Source: Vasconcelosia minhoensis LEGE 07310 (GTDB taxonomy: Bacteria; Cyanobacteriota; Cyanobacteriia; Phormidesmidales; Phormidesmidaceae). From it: DNA of 64,000 nucleotides. Within the stretch, counting starts at the first letter, position 1; the number at the start of each line of letters is the position of its first letter. The stretch covers positions 62,001 to 126,000 of the forward strand of contig NZ_JADEXG010000003.1 of assembly GCF_015207255.1 (NCBI RefSeq). Reading direction: 5' to 3'. The notes beneath the pieces are model-generated. The model ran no database searches, was not told where the DNA came from, and was given only the letters and a program-made list of their open reading frames with translations. The position numbers and the translations under genes are program-made. Positions 45,603 through 55,232 of the stretch are shown piece by piece.

Positions 45603-46667
45603 ATGACGGCTCCCCTCTCTAAGCTTGAAGCGCACCTCCAGGCCGATATTGCTGACATTATTGCTGAGCTGCCCGATCGGCAGCACGGACAGCTGATTCA
45701 GCAAATTCTGGAAACGCTAGTGCGGATGATCGGCCGTGAGGCAGACCGGCTCGACTGGAAAATCCTCAGCCATGCGCTGCTGGATATGGAGCAGGGATTT
45801 CAAATATTCTATCCCTATCGCCACATTCGCAAAATCACCCTGTTTGGATCGGCTCGGACGCCAGCGACCCAGCCCGACTATCAGATGGCGATGGAGTTTG
45901 CCCGGCGGCTGGCCGACCAGGGGTTTATGGTGATGACCGGGGCTGGGGCGGGGATTATGCAGGCCGGTAATGAGGGAGCGGGTCCAGAACGCTCCTTTGG
46001 ACTGAACATTCAGCTGCCGTTTGAGCAGGGGGCAAACCCGGTGATGGCTGCCGACCCTAAGCTGATTGACTTTAAGTATTTTTTCACCCGCAAGCTGTTT
46101 TTTCTGCGAGAGAGCGACGCGATCGCGCTTTTCCCGGGCGGTTTTGGCACTCAGGACGAAGCGTTTGAGTCGCTGACGCTGATCCAGACGGGTAAGGCCG
46201 GGCCGATGCCGATTGTGCTGATCGACCACCCCGGCGGCGACTATTGGAAGGGCTGGGACAGCTACATCCGCGACCATCTGCTGGAGCGTGGCCTGGTCAG
46301 CCCGGACGATCCCAGCCTCTATACGGTGACGAACGACCTGGACCAGGCCTGTGAGGCAATCGTGAGCTTCTACCGGGTGTTTCACTCCAGCCGCTACGTG
46401 GACGGCCAGCTGATTATTCGACTGACCTCGCCGCTTTCAGGCGGTGCGGTAGACCAGCTCAACGTCGAATTTGGCGATATTCTCAGCCAGGGCAAGATTG
46501 AGGCAATCTCGACCCTAGCGGCGGAGCAGGGCGACGAGACCGAGCATCTGCCCCGGCTAGCCCTGCATTTTAACAACCGCGACTTTGGCCGACTGCATCA
46601 GTTTATTCAGCGGATTAACCAGCTTGGGGTTGACTGCCCTGAAGTCGAGCATCCCGAGCATAAGTAA
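45603..46667 (+). CDS. LOG family protein with long N- and C-terminal extensions
   Basis: Rossmann-fold protein of the LOG (lonely guy) family, which in bacteria includes cytokinin-type nucleotide phosphoribohydrolases. VMTGAGAGIMQAGNEGA and the signature PGGFGTQDEAFESLTLIQTGK region are present. At 354 aa it is much longer than the roughly 190-aa classical form: about 100 extra residues precede the fold and about 90 follow it. The substrate is therefore uncertain. Confidence 0.88.
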   Translation: MTAPLSKLEAHLQADIADIIAELPDRQHGQLIQQILETLVRMIGREADRLDWKILSHALLDMEQGFQIFYPYRHIRKITLFGSARTPATQPDYQMAMEFARRLADQGFMVMTGAGAGIMQAGNEGAGPERSFGLNIQLPFEQGANPVMAADPKLIDFKYFFTRKLFFLRESDAIALFPGGFGTQDEAFESLTLIQTGKAGPMPIVLIDHPGGDYWKGWDSYIRDHLLERGLVSPDDPSLYTVTNDLDQACEAIVSFYRVFHSSRYVDGQLIIRLTSPLSGGAVDQLNVEFGDILSQGKIEAISTLAAEQGDETEHLPRLALHFNNRDFGRLHQFIQRINQLGVDCPEVEHPEHK

Positions 46668-46670
46668 GCC

Positions 46671-47330
46671 CTAGCGCCGCGACTGAAGCTGACGGTAGAC
46701 GGCTTTGATATCGACATGGTGATGCGCGATCGCGACCAGCACATGATAAAAGAGGTCGGCTACCTCGGCAGCAATCTCCGCTGGCGCCTCATCTTTGCAG
46801 GCCATCACAACTTCGACCGCCTCTTCACCGATTTTTTGCAGAATCTTATTGTCGCCGCCGTCGAGCAGCCGATTCGTATAGGAGTTGGGCTGGGGGTGGG
46901 ATTGGCGATCGCGTATTACCCCATACACCTGGGACAGGGTATCGGCGGGCGGCGACACGGCTGCGCTACCCGCCGCCTCAATTAGACCCACCTGATGAAA
47001 GCAGCTGCGCTCCCCCGTATGGCAGGCCACATCGCCCAGCTGCTCTACAGTCACCAGCAGCGCGTCGCTATCGCAGTCGTAGCGCAGCGACTGCACCTTC
47101 TGACGATGGCCTGAAGTGGCTCCTTTGTGCCAGAGCTGCGATCGCGACCGGCTCCAAAACCAGGTTTCGCCTGTCGCCATCGTCTTTTGCAGCGACTCGG
47201 CATTCATCCAGGCCAGCATCAGCACCGTACCGTCCAAATAGTCCTGCACAATCGCCGGCACCAGCCCCCGCTCGTCATAGCGAATACTATCGACCGGCAC
47301 AGCTCCTGCCAGCGTCTCTAGCTCATCCAT
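46671..47330 (-). CDS. hisIE: Bifunctional phosphoribosyl-AMP cyclohydrolase / phosphoribosyl-ATP pyrophosphatase
   Basis: Second and third steps of histidine synthesis in one 219-aa chain. The HisI half (about 1-120) has [21 protein letters not shown], the metal-binding DCDSD and CHTGERSCF. The HisE half (about 125-219) has [20 protein letters not shown] and [11 protein letters not shown]. The convergent LOG gene ends three bases away. hisG is 20 kb distant, so the pathway is dispersed. Confidence 0.97.
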   Translation of the reverse strand: MDELETLAGAVPVDSIRYDERGLVPAIVQDYLDGTVLMLAWMNAESLQKTMATGETWFWSRSRSQLWHKGATSGHRQKVQSLRYDCDSDALLVTVEQLGDVACHTGERSCFHQVGLIEAAGSAAVSPPADTLSQVYGVIRDRQSHPQPNSYTNRLLDGGDNKILQKIGEEAVEVVMACKDEAPAEIAAEVADLFYHVLVAIAHHHVDIKAVYRQLQSRR

Positions 47331-47600
47331 TGTGTTTCTGTCTCACTTCAATCCCTCCCAGAGCTCCTTCATCATTTCCCATAGAGTCCTTTCCTCAACC
47401 CATTGTGCCAGATGCAAGCCAACCACTCCCCCACTCCCCAACACATTCCTTAACATCTCCAACCCTACCCCATCCCAGCCGCTAGGATAAAAAATACTGT
47501 TCACCGTCTATCGCTGATGGACGTTTAGCCGCTAATCGCTTTTAGATTCGAGTATCCCAATCCTTCCATTCCCCTCAATCAGGACAATCAGGAGAACGCT

Positions 47601-48902
47601 TTGGTTAGCACCACAACTTTGAAAACGGCCAAATCTGATGAAATTTTTGCAGCGGCTCAGTCGCTCATGCCGGGTGGGGTAAATTCACCGGTGCGGGCTT
47701 TTCGCTCGGTCGGCGGGCAGCCGATCGTATTTGACCGAGTCAAAGGGGCCTATATCTGGGATGTCGATGATAACCAGTACATCGACTACGTCGGCACCTG
47801 GGGTCCTGCCATCTGCGGCCATGCTCACCCAGAAGTGCTCCAGGCCCTATCCGCTGCGCTAGAAAAAGGCACCAGCTTCGGCGCGCCCTGCCAGCTCGAA
47901 AACGTACTGGCCGAGACCGTAATCGAAGCCGTTCCCAGCATTGAGATGGTGCGCTTTGTCAATTCCGGCACAGAGGCCTGCATGGCCGTACTGCGTCTGA
48001 TGCGAGCCTTTACCGGGCGCGACAAGATCATCAAATTTGAGGGCTGCTACCACGGACACGCCGATATGTTCCTGGTCAAGGCTGGTTCTGGCGTCGCTAC
48101 TTTGGGCCTGCCCGACTCGCCCGGCGTGCCCAAGGCTTCTACCAGCATGACCCTGACTGCCTCCTACAACGACCTAGAAGCAGTCAAGGCGCTGTTCGAG
48201 CAAAACCCCGGCGAGATCGCGGGCGTCATCCTAGAGCCGGTCGTCGGTAACTCTGGCTTCGTCACCCCCGACGCGGGTTTTCTGGAAGGACTGCGCGAAA
48301 TTACTCAGGAGCAGGACGCGCTGCTGGTCTTTGACGAAGTGATGACCGGCTTTCGGATTGCCTACGGCGGCGCTCAGGAGAGGTTCAGCGTCACTCCCGA
48401 CCTGACCACGCTGGGTAAGATCATCGGCGGCGGTCTGCCAGTCGGGGCCTACGGCGGGCGGCGCGACATCATGGAGATGATTGCGCCCGCCGGGCCGGTC
48501 TATCAGGCCGGAACGCTGTCGGGCAATCCGCTGGCGATGACGGCGGGGCTGAAGACGCTGGAGATTTTGCGGCGTCCGGGTACCTATGAGCAGCTGGAGA
48601 AGATCACGAAAAAGCTAAGCGATGGCCTGCTAGAGACCGCCCGCGAGCAGGGTCACGAAGTCTACGGCGGCAGCCTCAGCGCCATGTTTGGCCTGTTCTT
48701 TACCGCTGGTCCCGTCCATAACTACGATGATGCCCAGCAGTCAGACCTGAAGAAGTTTAGCCGCTTCCACCGGGGCATGTTAGAGCGAGGCGTGTACCTG
48801 GCACCTTCCCAATTTGAAGCCGGGTTTACTAGCCTGGCCCATACCGAGGCTGATATTGACCAGACGCTAGCGGCAGCCCGCGAAGTGATCTCTGAGCTCT
48901 AG
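47601..48902 (+). CDS. hemL: Glutamate-1-semialdehyde 2,1-aminomutase
   Basis: PLP enzyme making 5-aminolevulinate for chlorophyll, heme and phycobilins. The 433 aa have [46 protein letters not shown] and the Schiff-base Lys region [17 protein letters not shown]. The start is TTG at 47601, supported by AGGAGAA about eight bases upstream and by the conserved N-terminus; there is no nearby ATG. The 270-base gap to hisIE holds no recognised gene. A HEAT-repeat gene follows after 20 bases. Confidence 0.98.
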   Translation: MVSTTTLKTAKSDEIFAAAQSLMPGGVNSPVRAFRSVGGQPIVFDRVKGAYIWDVDDNQYIDYVGTWGPAICGHAHPEVLQALSAALEKGTSFGAPCQLENVLAETVIEAVPSIEMVRFVNSGTEACMAVLRLMRAFTGRDKIIKFEGCYHGHADMFLVKAGSGVATLGLPDSPGVPKASTSMTLTASYNDLEAVKALFEQNPGEIAGVILEPVVGNSGFVTPDAGFLEGLREITQEQDALLVFDEVMTGFRIAYGGAQERFSVTPDLTTLGKIIGGGLPVGAYGGRRDIMEMIAPAGPVYQAGTLSGNPLAMTAGLKTLEILRRPGTYEQLEKITKKLSDGLLETAREQGHEVYGGSLSAMFGLFFTAGPVHNYDDAQQSDLKKFSRFHRGMLERGVYLAPSQFEAGFTSLAHTEADIDQTLAAAREVISEL

Positions 48903-48922
48903 CTGCTGGCGGGATTTTAGCC

Positions 48923-49684
48923 ATGTATGACGATGAGCTATCGGTATTAGATGCGGCGGTGGGGTTGGATAGCCCCCTCGACCCGCTAGATCAGATTCCA
49001 GCCTCTAGCGAATCTGATGGCCCCCAGTATGATCCCAATGAAATGCTGGCGCTGCTTTCCCATACCGATAGCCAGCAGCGGATGCTGGCAGCTCGGGCCT
49101 TTTGTGAAATTCAAGACGCCCGGGCCGTGCCGCAGCTGATTTTGCTCCTAAGCGATCCCTGTCCGCTGGTGCGGGTGAGCGCCGCCTACGGGCTAGGCCG
49201 CAATCCCAATGACACTGCCATTGAGCCGCTGATCGAACAGTTCAACCGCGATTGGAACGGCTATGCTCGCAAGGGCATGATCTGGGCGCTGGGCAATGCC
49301 CGCGATCCCCGCGTCGTCGATCCGCTGGTAGATGCGGTCAAAAACGACATTTCCGCCGTGCGCCTGTGGGCGGCCAGCGCTCTGGCCCAGACGGTTAATA
49401 TCGACTATGGGTCGATGATCAAGGCGATGCCGCCGCTGGTTCAGGTGATGCGACGCGACCCCGTGGCCGCCGTCCGCAGTAACTGTGCCTGGTCTATCGG
49501 CCAGATTTGCGCTGAGCTGCCGTCAAACGTGGTCTATGCGACTGCGATCGACGCGCTGATCGAAACCTTTGCCGAAGACGACGAGCTGGGGGTGCGGGAA
49601 GACGCTCGCACCGCGATTCTAAGCGTCGGTGACTCGCGCGGGCTTCAGGTAATTGAAGAGATCGAGCAGGACGGGCTGTTCTAG
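48923..49684 (+). CDS. HEAT-repeat domain protein
   Basis: A 253-aa soluble protein with an acidic N-terminal 40 residues and then about six HEAT repeats, for example SDPCPLVRVSAAYGLGRNP, NDISAVRLWAASALAQT and DPVAAVRSNCAWSIGQI. Proteins of this build in cyanobacteria include phycobilin lyase-like and scaffold proteins, but no lyase motif is identified. The gap of 20 bases suggests co-transcription with hemL; a chaperone or scaffold role in tetrapyrrole metabolism would fit but is inference. Confidence 0.85.
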   Translation: MYDDELSVLDAAVGLDSPLDPLDQIPASSESDGPQYDPNEMLALLSHTDSQQRMLAARAFCEIQDARAVPQLILLLSDPCPLVRVSAAYGLGRNPNDTAIEPLIEQFNRDWNGYARKGMIWALGNARDPRVVDPLVDAVKNDISAVRLWAASALAQTVNIDYGSMIKAMPPLVQVMRRDPVAAVRSNCAWSIGQICAELPSNVVYATAIDALIETFAEDDELGVREDARTAILSVGDSRGLQVIEEIEQDGLF

Positions 49685-49797
49685 CAGTCAGTCTGCAACG
49701 GCCCATCGTAGCTGTCCATAAACCGGGCTAGGCCGTCGGCTACCGCTGCTGTGAGCAGTCCAAGGGTGGCAGCGCTGGTTTTCAGAAATTTGAACAT
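49681..49797 (-). CDS. Possible 38-aa small protein
   Basis: The ORF begins MFKFLKTSAATLGLLTAAVA, a basic start followed by a short hydrophobic stretch, and continues DGLARFMDSYDGPLQTDC. It occupies an otherwise empty gap and its stop overlaps the stop of the HEAT gene. No ribosome-binding site is seen and no family is recognised, so it may not be real. Confidence 0.3.
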   Translation of the reverse strand: MFKFLKTSAATLGLLTAAVADGLARFMDSYDGPLQTDC

Positions 49798-49923
49798 CAG
49801 AATTACGAATTTTAGGAACTCATTAATCCTTCAGCCTCTTGGGGTCAATCCCGTAAGTCTTGTACAGCCCCTATGGCTTGTGGCCAAGCTATGGCATGAT
49901 CGCTAAACCCCACGGAGCCGCCT

Positions 49924-51726
49924 ATGCTACTGATCGACTGGCTGATTGTACTGGCCTACCTAATTGCGACGATGGCCCTGGGAATCTACCTCTCCCGCAA
50001 AGCCTCGGGCAGTCTAGTGGATTTCTTTGTCTCAGGTCGTTCGCTGCCCTGGTGGCTGGCGGGGACGAGCATGGCTGCGACCACGTTCTCGATCGATACG
50101 CCGCTCTACATTGCGGGCGTGGTCGGCAATCGGGGGATTGCGGGCAATTGGGAATGGTGGAGCTTTGGGATTGCCCATGTGATTATGATCTACATCTTCG
50201 CGCGGCTGTGGCGGCGGTCGGAAATTGTCACCGACGCTGAGCTGACGGAAATGCGCTACGGCGGTCAGACGGCGGCCTGGTTACGCGGCGTCAAGGCGTT
50301 TCTGTTTGCGGTACCGATTAACTGCATTGGCATTGGCTACGCCATGCTGGCGATGCGCAAAGCGATCGACGCGCTCCAGCTCTGGCAGAGTTTGGGGATC
50401 GATCCTGGCGAGGGCACGAAGCTCTGGAGCGTCATTGGGATCGGCCTGCTGGTGCTAGTTTATGCCGGATTTTCCGGGCTGTGGGGCGTGGTCGCGACGG
50501 ATTTCTTACAGTTCTTTCTGGCTTTATTCGGGGCAATTGTAGTCGCGATCGCGGCAGTCGCCTCTGTCGGCGGCATGGCGTCTTTGGTTGACCAGGTGCA
50601 GGCCGCTACGAATCAGGACATGCTCAGCATCGTACCGCTCAGCTTTGACGGCGGCATCGGCTGGAGCGCGGTGGCGGGGATTCCAGCAAGCACCTTTTTA
50701 GCCTACGTAATGCTCCAGTGGTGGTCTTTCCGTCGCAGCGATGGCGGCGGCGAATTTATTCAGCGTCTGGCCGCTGCTAAAAGTGAAAGCGAGGCAGAAA
50801 AAGCCGCCTGGTTTTTCAACATTCTGCATTACGTCATCCGCACCTGGCCCTGGATTGTGGTTGCTCTAGCGGCGGTGGTAATTTACCCGAATCTGGAAGA
50901 CCGGGAGCTGGGCTACCCCATGCTGATGCTGGATTTTTTGCCCCCAGTGCTGCTGGGGCTGGTGGTGGCGTCGCTGCTGGCGGCTTTTATGAGTACGGTG
51001 TCTACCCTGATTAACTGGGGCGCGTCCTATCTGACTAACGACCTCTATGGCCGCTTTATTCGGCCCCAGGCGACTCAGGCAGAGCTGGTGCTGGCGGGGC
51101 GGCTGGCGTCTGTGGGGGTGACGGCGCTGGGCGCGATCGCGGCTTTTTTTGCAACCGATGTGGCCACGGTCTTTCGCCTGGTCATCGCCATTGGCACCGG
51201 GCCGGGCCTGGTGCTGATTCTGCGCTGGTTCTGGTGGCGGATCAACGCGCCTGCTGAGCTGGCCTCAATGGTGGGAGGTTTCGTAATTGGACTGCTAACC
51301 AGCGTGGTGCCGATACTGACGATTGAGGACTTTGGACTGCGGCTGCTGGTGACTTCGGCGATCACAACCGCGATTTGGGTCACGGTGATGCTGATTACCC
51401 CGCCCGAGTCTGACGAAACGCTAGATCGCTTTTATGCCAAGGTCCGCCCCGGCGGTCCCGGCTGGCGGCGACAGCGGCAGCGCACCGGTCTGCGGCCCTT
51501 GCAAAATTTAGCTCTGGACGGCCAGCGGGTGCTGGCATCGCTGCTGCTGCTGTTTGGCGCGATGTTTACCGTCGGCGGCTTTTTGCTGCTGCAATCGCTA
51601 ACTGGCTGGCTGTCGCTGGTCATCGCCGTACTGGGCTGGTGGTGGCTACGCCAGCTCAACCGCCGCCCGATTGCGCCCATGCCCCGACCCGGGCTTGACG
51701 ATGAAGATGTCTTCTCAGAACCGTAG
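49924..51726 (+). CDS. Sodium:solute symporter family permease
   Basis: A 600-aa polytopic membrane protein of the SSS family, with about 13 helices. Recognised from YLIATMALGIYLSRKASGS, FFVSGRSLPWWLAGTSM and ATTFSIDTPLYIAG near the N-terminus (the Na+ site region), and FSGLWGVVATDFLQF in the middle. The substrate cannot be told from the sequence. An extra Trp-rich pair of helices extends the C-terminus beyond the 11-helix core. A short single-pass protein gene follows. Confidence 0.93.
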   Translation: MLLIDWLIVLAYLIATMALGIYLSRKASGSLVDFFVSGRSLPWWLAGTSMAATTFSIDTPLYIAGVVGNRGIAGNWEWWSFGIAHVIMIYIFARLWRRSEIVTDAELTEMRYGGQTAAWLRGVKAFLFAVPINCIGIGYAMLAMRKAIDALQLWQSLGIDPGEGTKLWSVIGIGLLVLVYAGFSGLWGVVATDFLQFFLALFGAIVVAIAAVASVGGMASLVDQVQAATNQDMLSIVPLSFDGGIGWSAVAGIPASTFLAYVMLQWWSFRRSDGGGEFIQRLAAAKSESEAEKAAWFFNILHYVIRTWPWIVVALAAVVIYPNLEDRELGYPMLMLDFLPPVLLGLVVASLLAAFMSTVSTLINWGASYLTNDLYGRFIRPQATQAELVLAGRLASVGVTALGAIAAFFATDVATVFRLVIAIGTGPGLVLILRWFWWRINAPAELASMVGGFVIGLLTSVVPILTIEDFGLRLLVTSAITTAIWVTVMLITPPESDETLDRFYAKVRPGGPGWRRQRQRTGLRPLQNLALDGQRVLASLLLLFGAMFTVGGFLLLQSLTGWLSLVIAVLGWWWLRQLNRRPIAPMPRPGLDDEDVFSEP

Positions 51727-51788
51727 AATCCCCCTTAGAACCTTTGGAGTCATAGAATAAAAAAGACTACTTCATAAACCCAGGCTCC

Positions 51789-52013
51789 ATGTCTTTCTTT
51801 CGGTCCTACATTGCTCCACTGCTGGTCGTTTTAATTTTTCTGGTGGCGATGCTGGCCGTCAGCGCCCGAATTTTTCTGCCGAATGACATGATGGCGCCGG
51901 CGCCAATTGAAGATGTTGACGCCGCGACGCCTTCTGCTCCAACTTCAGATGCTGCCATGCAGCCTGTGCCATCGCTGACGACCCTGGTTCATGGGGATGC
52001 GGGCACCGTTTAG
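51789..52013 (+). CDS. Small single-pass membrane protein, unknown function
   Basis: A 74-aa protein: helix IAPLLVVLIFLVAMLAVSARIFL at about 8-30, then a Pro/Ala/Asp-rich tail. It sits five bases upstream of the GNAT gene on the same strand, so the two are probably translated together. No family is recognised. Confidence 0.6.
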   Translation: MSFFRSYIAPLLVVLIFLVAMLAVSARIFLPNDMMAPAPIEDVDAATPSAPTSDAAMQPVPSLTTLVHGDAGTV

Positions 52014-52018
52014 CGGCG

Positions 52019-52531
52019 ATGCGCGATCGCCCCAGCCCTCCTAGCTTTGATATTCCCGGCTACCGGCTGGAATCGGGCTCGCCCCTCGACCGCGCCCGGC
52101 TGGTCAAGTTCATGCAGCGGGCTTACCGCGAGCTGGGCGCAGTCGATTCCCTATCTCACCTAGCCGATACGGTAGAGCGCCATCTGTCCAGCCAGTCACA
52201 AATCTGGTGGCTGATGGCAGATGAGAATGGGTTCCCAGTCGGACTACCTGGTGTCGCGCGACCCGAGCCCATCGGCTGCCTCTGGCTGGGCGAAGCAATT
52301 GACCAGCGCAGCGGCCAGAAGCAGGCCTATATTTTTTTGGTTTATATTTCGGTTGACTATCGCCGCCGGGGGCTGGCCCGGGCCATGATGGATTGCGCCC
52401 ATCGATGGGCCAGGCATCAGGGATATGACCAAATAGGCCTACAGGTGTTTACCGCCAATCAGCCCGCAATGCAGCTGTATGAAAAATTAGGCTATTCCCC
52501 CCAGGCGATCTGGATGATGCAGGATTTGTAG
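52019..52531 (+). CDS. GNAT family N-acetyltransferase
   Basis: A 170-aa acetyltransferase. The acetyl-CoA loop is YRRRGLARAMMD at about 119-130, preceded by the strand AYIFLVYISVDY. IGLQVFTANQPAMQLYEKLGY is the characteristic C-terminal motif of RimI-like members, so an N-terminal or side-chain amine of a protein is a likely substrate. The start codon lies next to a HIP1 site. It ends 13 bases from the convergent yajQ. Confidence 0.9.
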   Translation: MRDRPSPPSFDIPGYRLESGSPLDRARLVKFMQRAYRELGAVDSLSHLADTVERHLSSQSQIWWLMADENGFPVGLPGVARPEPIGCLWLGEAIDQRSGQKQAYIFLVYISVDYRRRGLARAMMDCAHRWARHQGYDQIGLQVFTANQPAMQLYEKLGYSPQAIWMMQDL

Positions 52532-52543
52532 ATTCAGGAAGGC

Positions 52544-53035
52544 TTAGCGGTAGTTGGTGAACTGGAGCGCCACTGGCCAATCTTCGGCGCGTACTAGCTG
52601 CATCGCTTCCTGCAAATCGTCCTTAGACTTGGCTGAGACCCGCACCGCGTCTCCCTGAATCGACGCCTGCACCTTCTTCATGTTGTCGCGGATCAGCTTG
52701 GAAATTTGCTTGGCGATGTCCTGGCTAATCCCCTTTTGCAGCTTTACTTCCTGGCGGACTCGATTGCCGCTGGCCGACTCGACCTTGCCAAAGTCAAAAA
52801 TTTTCATCGACAGCTCGCGCTTAGCCGCCTTGGTTTGCAGCACCGTATGCACCGCGTCGAGGGTCATGTCGCTGGCGGTTTCGACGGTAATACTGTCATC
52901 GCTGAGGTCCAGCGTCGTATCGGTGTCTTTGAGGTCGTAGCGGCTGCCAATCTCGCGGCGGGCCTGGTCGAGGGTGTTGACCAGCTCCTGACGGTCGAAG
53001 TCGCTGACAATGTCAAATGAATAGGTGGAAGCCAT
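52544..53035 (-). CDS. yajQ: YajQ family protein (UPF0234), candidate c-di-GMP or nucleotide binder
   Basis: A 163-aa protein; some homologues bind cyclic di-GMP. The start is placed at the ATG at 53035, giving [20 protein letters not shown], the conserved N-terminus; the frame is open 13 codons further, but that stretch overlaps the MAPEG gene. [30 protein letters not shown] and [21 protein letters not shown] are family blocks. The predicted fold is two ferredoxin-like domains. Confidence 0.95.
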   Translation of the reverse strand: MASTYSFDIVSDFDRQELVNTLDQARREIGSRYDLKDTDTTLDLSDDSITVETASDMTLDAVHTVLQTKAAKRELSMKIFDFGKVESASGNRVRQEVKLQKGISQDIAKQISKLIRDNMKKVQASIQGDAVRVSAKSKDDLQEAMQLVRAEDWPVALQFTNYR

Positions 53036-53061
53036 AGGAAAATTTAAATTCGGCAGGGGGG

Positions 53062-53484
53062 CTACTGCATCCAAGCGGACCGGCAGCTGAGAAAATAGAG
53101 CGTGCCGATCGCGACCATGCTGATGGCCCAGGAGAGCGATCGCAGCAGTGGAATACTCAGTATATAAAACGCAGTGTAAGACAGGCGTGCCACTAGGTAA
53201 CCCCCCACTGCAGCCAGAGCAGCGGTCGAAGCCTGCCCCGTGATGTAGGCCATCAGCGCCGCCGGGGCGTACAGCATAAACGATTCGAAGCTGTTCTGGT
53301 GCGCCCAGGTGGCCCGCTGGGCGTAGGCGGGCAGCTTATCGAACATGGCTCTAGGCGCAGCAATGTCGTAGCCCGTCTGCACCCGGGCCAGCCCGACCAG
53401 GAGAAAGGGAATGTAGATGAGGATGCCCGCGATCGCAATGCTGTAGAGCAGCGCACTGGGGAGACTCAGTAAAGCTTCAGTCAC
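53062..53484 (-). CDS. MAPEG family membrane protein
   Basis: A 140-aa, four-helix membrane protein of the MAPEG family (relatives of microsomal glutathione S-transferases and leukotriene synthase). [19 protein letters not shown] at about 57-75 is the signature. The start is GTG at 53484. The gene lies two bases downstream of the DprA-like gene on the same strand. Whether it has glutathione-dependent activity is not known. Confidence 0.92.
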   Translation of the reverse strand: MTEALLSLPSALLYSIAIAGILIYIPFLLVGLARVQTGYDIAAPRAMFDKLPAYAQRATWAHQNSFESFMLYAPAALMAYITGQASTAALAAVGGYLVARLSYTAFYILSIPLLRSLSWAISMVAIGTLYFLSCRSAWMQ

Positions 53485-53486
53485 AG

Positions 53487-54002
53487 TTAGTCAAAATAAA
53501 ATAACGTTACAACCTTTCGCTGCTCTTCGGCCTCCTTACAGGTCTTGAGCAGCGTGGCGCTGTCATGAAAGGCAAAGCAGATCAGCTGCTGGCAGCGGGA
53601 GATAATTTCCTGGTTACACAGGGCGCTAGCCTCGGCGAGCGAAAGCGTATCATTTGCTTCGTTCTCAACCAGGTGGGTCACTTCCTCCAGCTGCTCCCGC
53701 GATTCGCGCGGCTGCCGCTTCAGGCTCTGGGGCAAAATCACCGTCAGCAGGTTGGGATCGGCCTTCATCGCTCCCCGAATCGCCGCCGAGTTGGTGCCGG
53801 TAGCGCCCGAAGTCATCAGCCGGTTGCCCCCCAGCACAAGCGCATAGCTCATCAGCTCAATTAGGCGCAGGTGAGTAATGGGCACATGGCGCGACCCTAA
53901 GATAGCAATACGCTTAGAGCCGGACTGCTGAATCGTCGCCAGCTCTTGTAGAAAGGTATCGGGCTTTAGCGCTTCAGTTGTGCTTTCAATAGACTGACTC
54001 AA
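53487..54002 (-). CDS. DprA-like Rossmann-fold protein (DNA recombination-mediator family)
   Basis: A 171-aa protein related to the Rossmann core of DprA/Smf: KRIAILGSRHVPITHLRLIE, LVLGGNRLMTSGATGTNSAAIRGA and an SLAEASALCNQEIISRC segment. It lacks the N-terminal SAM and C-terminal winged-helix parts of full DprA. The start is TTG at 54002. It is co-directional with and two bases from the MAPEG gene. Its role, in natural transformation or nucleotide binding, is not determined. Confidence 0.85.
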   Translation of the reverse strand: MSQSIESTTEALKPDTFLQELATIQQSGSKRIAILGSRHVPITHLRLIELMSYALVLGGNRLMTSGATGTNSAAIRGAMKADPNLLTVILPQSLKRQPRESREQLEEVTHLVENEANDTLSLAEASALCNQEIISRCQQLICFAFHDSATLLKTCKEAEEQRKVVTLFYFD

Positions 54003-54072
54003 AGAGGTACCAAAATATAAAAGAAAGGACGGGCTAATTTTACCAAACCGTCCGAGATTCAGGCGTATAATT

Positions 54073-55158
54073 TTATGCGGTTACGGCGGGCTGCAGGCTC
54101 AGCTCAGCAATTAGCCGCTCAATGTCAAAGTGCTCATCCATCAGATGTTGAATGCACTCGACTTTGACCGGTTCCTGTAGGCGCATCTGGTCAAAGGCCC
54201 GATCGATAATTTCTACCGTAGTAAGAGTGTCGAGATCCACCGATAGAATCGGCACTTCCAGGTCTTTAGCCCGACTCAGAATCTCGTCCTTGGGCGGTAG
54301 ATGACCGGTCAGAATCAGGCACTGAGTTGAGGTTTCTAAGGCCGCGATCTGAATGTCGGAGCGATCGCCGCCGGTGACGACGGCCATATTGTGGGCCTTG
54401 CGAAAATAGCGCAGCGCCGAGTTGACGTTCATCGCCCCAATCGAAAGCTGCTCGACCATCATCCGATCCATCCGCTCGGGTCGGCTCAGCACTTCCGCAT
54501 CGAGAGCCTGCACTAAGGCTGCAACGCTGACGCTGCGCATGAGGGGCGTACTCGGTAAAATTCCTAGCACCGGAATTTGATGCCGCTCCAGGCAGTCTTT
54601 GACCTGGGATTCTACCATCGGTATCTCCGCTGCGGGGACGTCGTTGATTAAAACGCCCAGCAGCCGCGGCCCCAGCTTTTGCTTTGCGGCCAGCAGCCGA
54701 TCGACGATCAGGACGGAGCGAAAACGGGCCACCAGCAGCACTGAAGCATCGGTCATCTCAGCCAGCTGAGGGAGAGAAAGCTGAAATAAGATGCCCTCTT
54801 CCAAAGTCCCTGGCCCCTCGGTCAGCAGCAGATCTTCGCCGGTTCCCTGGACATAGGTTTCGAGCTGCTGCCGATAGCTGAGAGCACTAGAGGCTAGCTG
54901 ACTCTGAATCGTCTCTTCGTCTAAACAGAAAAGCGTCGGGCGCACCCGATTGCTCGCCAGGTCGAGGGCCTGGGTAATAAACCGAACATCCTCATCTTCG
55001 CCTGTACCCGATTCGCTGGGACAGGTCCCAATCGGTTTGGCATAGGCCATATCCAGGCCCCGCTGCTGAAGCTGAAGGCCCAGACCTAGCACGGTAGCCG
55101 ACTTGCCGCTGTAGGCTTCGGTTGAGCCGACGAGTAGATGTTTCGGTAACTTAGGCAT
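54073..55158 (-). CDS. Phosphotransacetylase-like P-loop protein with DRTGG domain
   Basis: A 361-aa protein matching the N-terminal part of long phosphotransacetylases but lacking the catalytic acetyltransferase domain. The N-terminal BioD-like P-loop region has VGSTEAYSGKSATVLGLGL (about 11-29) and LLTEGPGTLEEG. The C-terminal DRTGG-like domain begins near 210. AGGAGT sits just upstream of the ATG. Such proteins are often regulatory or nucleotide-binding; the function here is unknown. Confidence 0.88.
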   Translation of the reverse strand: MPKLPKHLLVGSTEAYSGKSATVLGLGLQLQQRGLDMAYAKPIGTCPSESGTGEDEDVRFITQALDLASNRVRPTLFCLDEETIQSQLASSALSYRQQLETYVQGTGEDLLLTEGPGTLEEGILFQLSLPQLAEMTDASVLLVARFRSVLIVDRLLAAKQKLGPRLLGVLINDVPAAEIPMVESQVKDCLERHQIPVLGILPSTPLMRSVSVAALVQALDAEVLSRPERMDRMMVEQLSIGAMNVNSALRYFRKAHNMAVVTGGDRSDIQIAALETSTQCLILTGHLPPKDEILSRAKDLEVPILSVDLDTLTTVEIIDRAFDQMRLQEPVKVECIQHLMDEHFDIERLIAELSLQPAVTA

Positions 55159-55232
55159 GGATGACTCCTCTTTGTCCGTCTCAGGATAGCGGCTTTTTGC
55201 CTTATTCTGACACGTTCCCTAGAGGGTAGAGC

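Noticed and set aside
47331-47600. 270-base gap between hisIE and hemL checked for a regulatory RNA
   Set aside because: The pyrimidine-rich sequence shows no strong hairpin, conserved riboswitch core or small reading frame with a ribosome-binding site.
49860-50240. Plus-strand 126-aa frame at the start of the symporter gene
   Set aside because: It overlaps the conserved N-terminus of the symporter in another frame and is Gly/Cys/Arg-rich, as expected for an out-of-frame reading.
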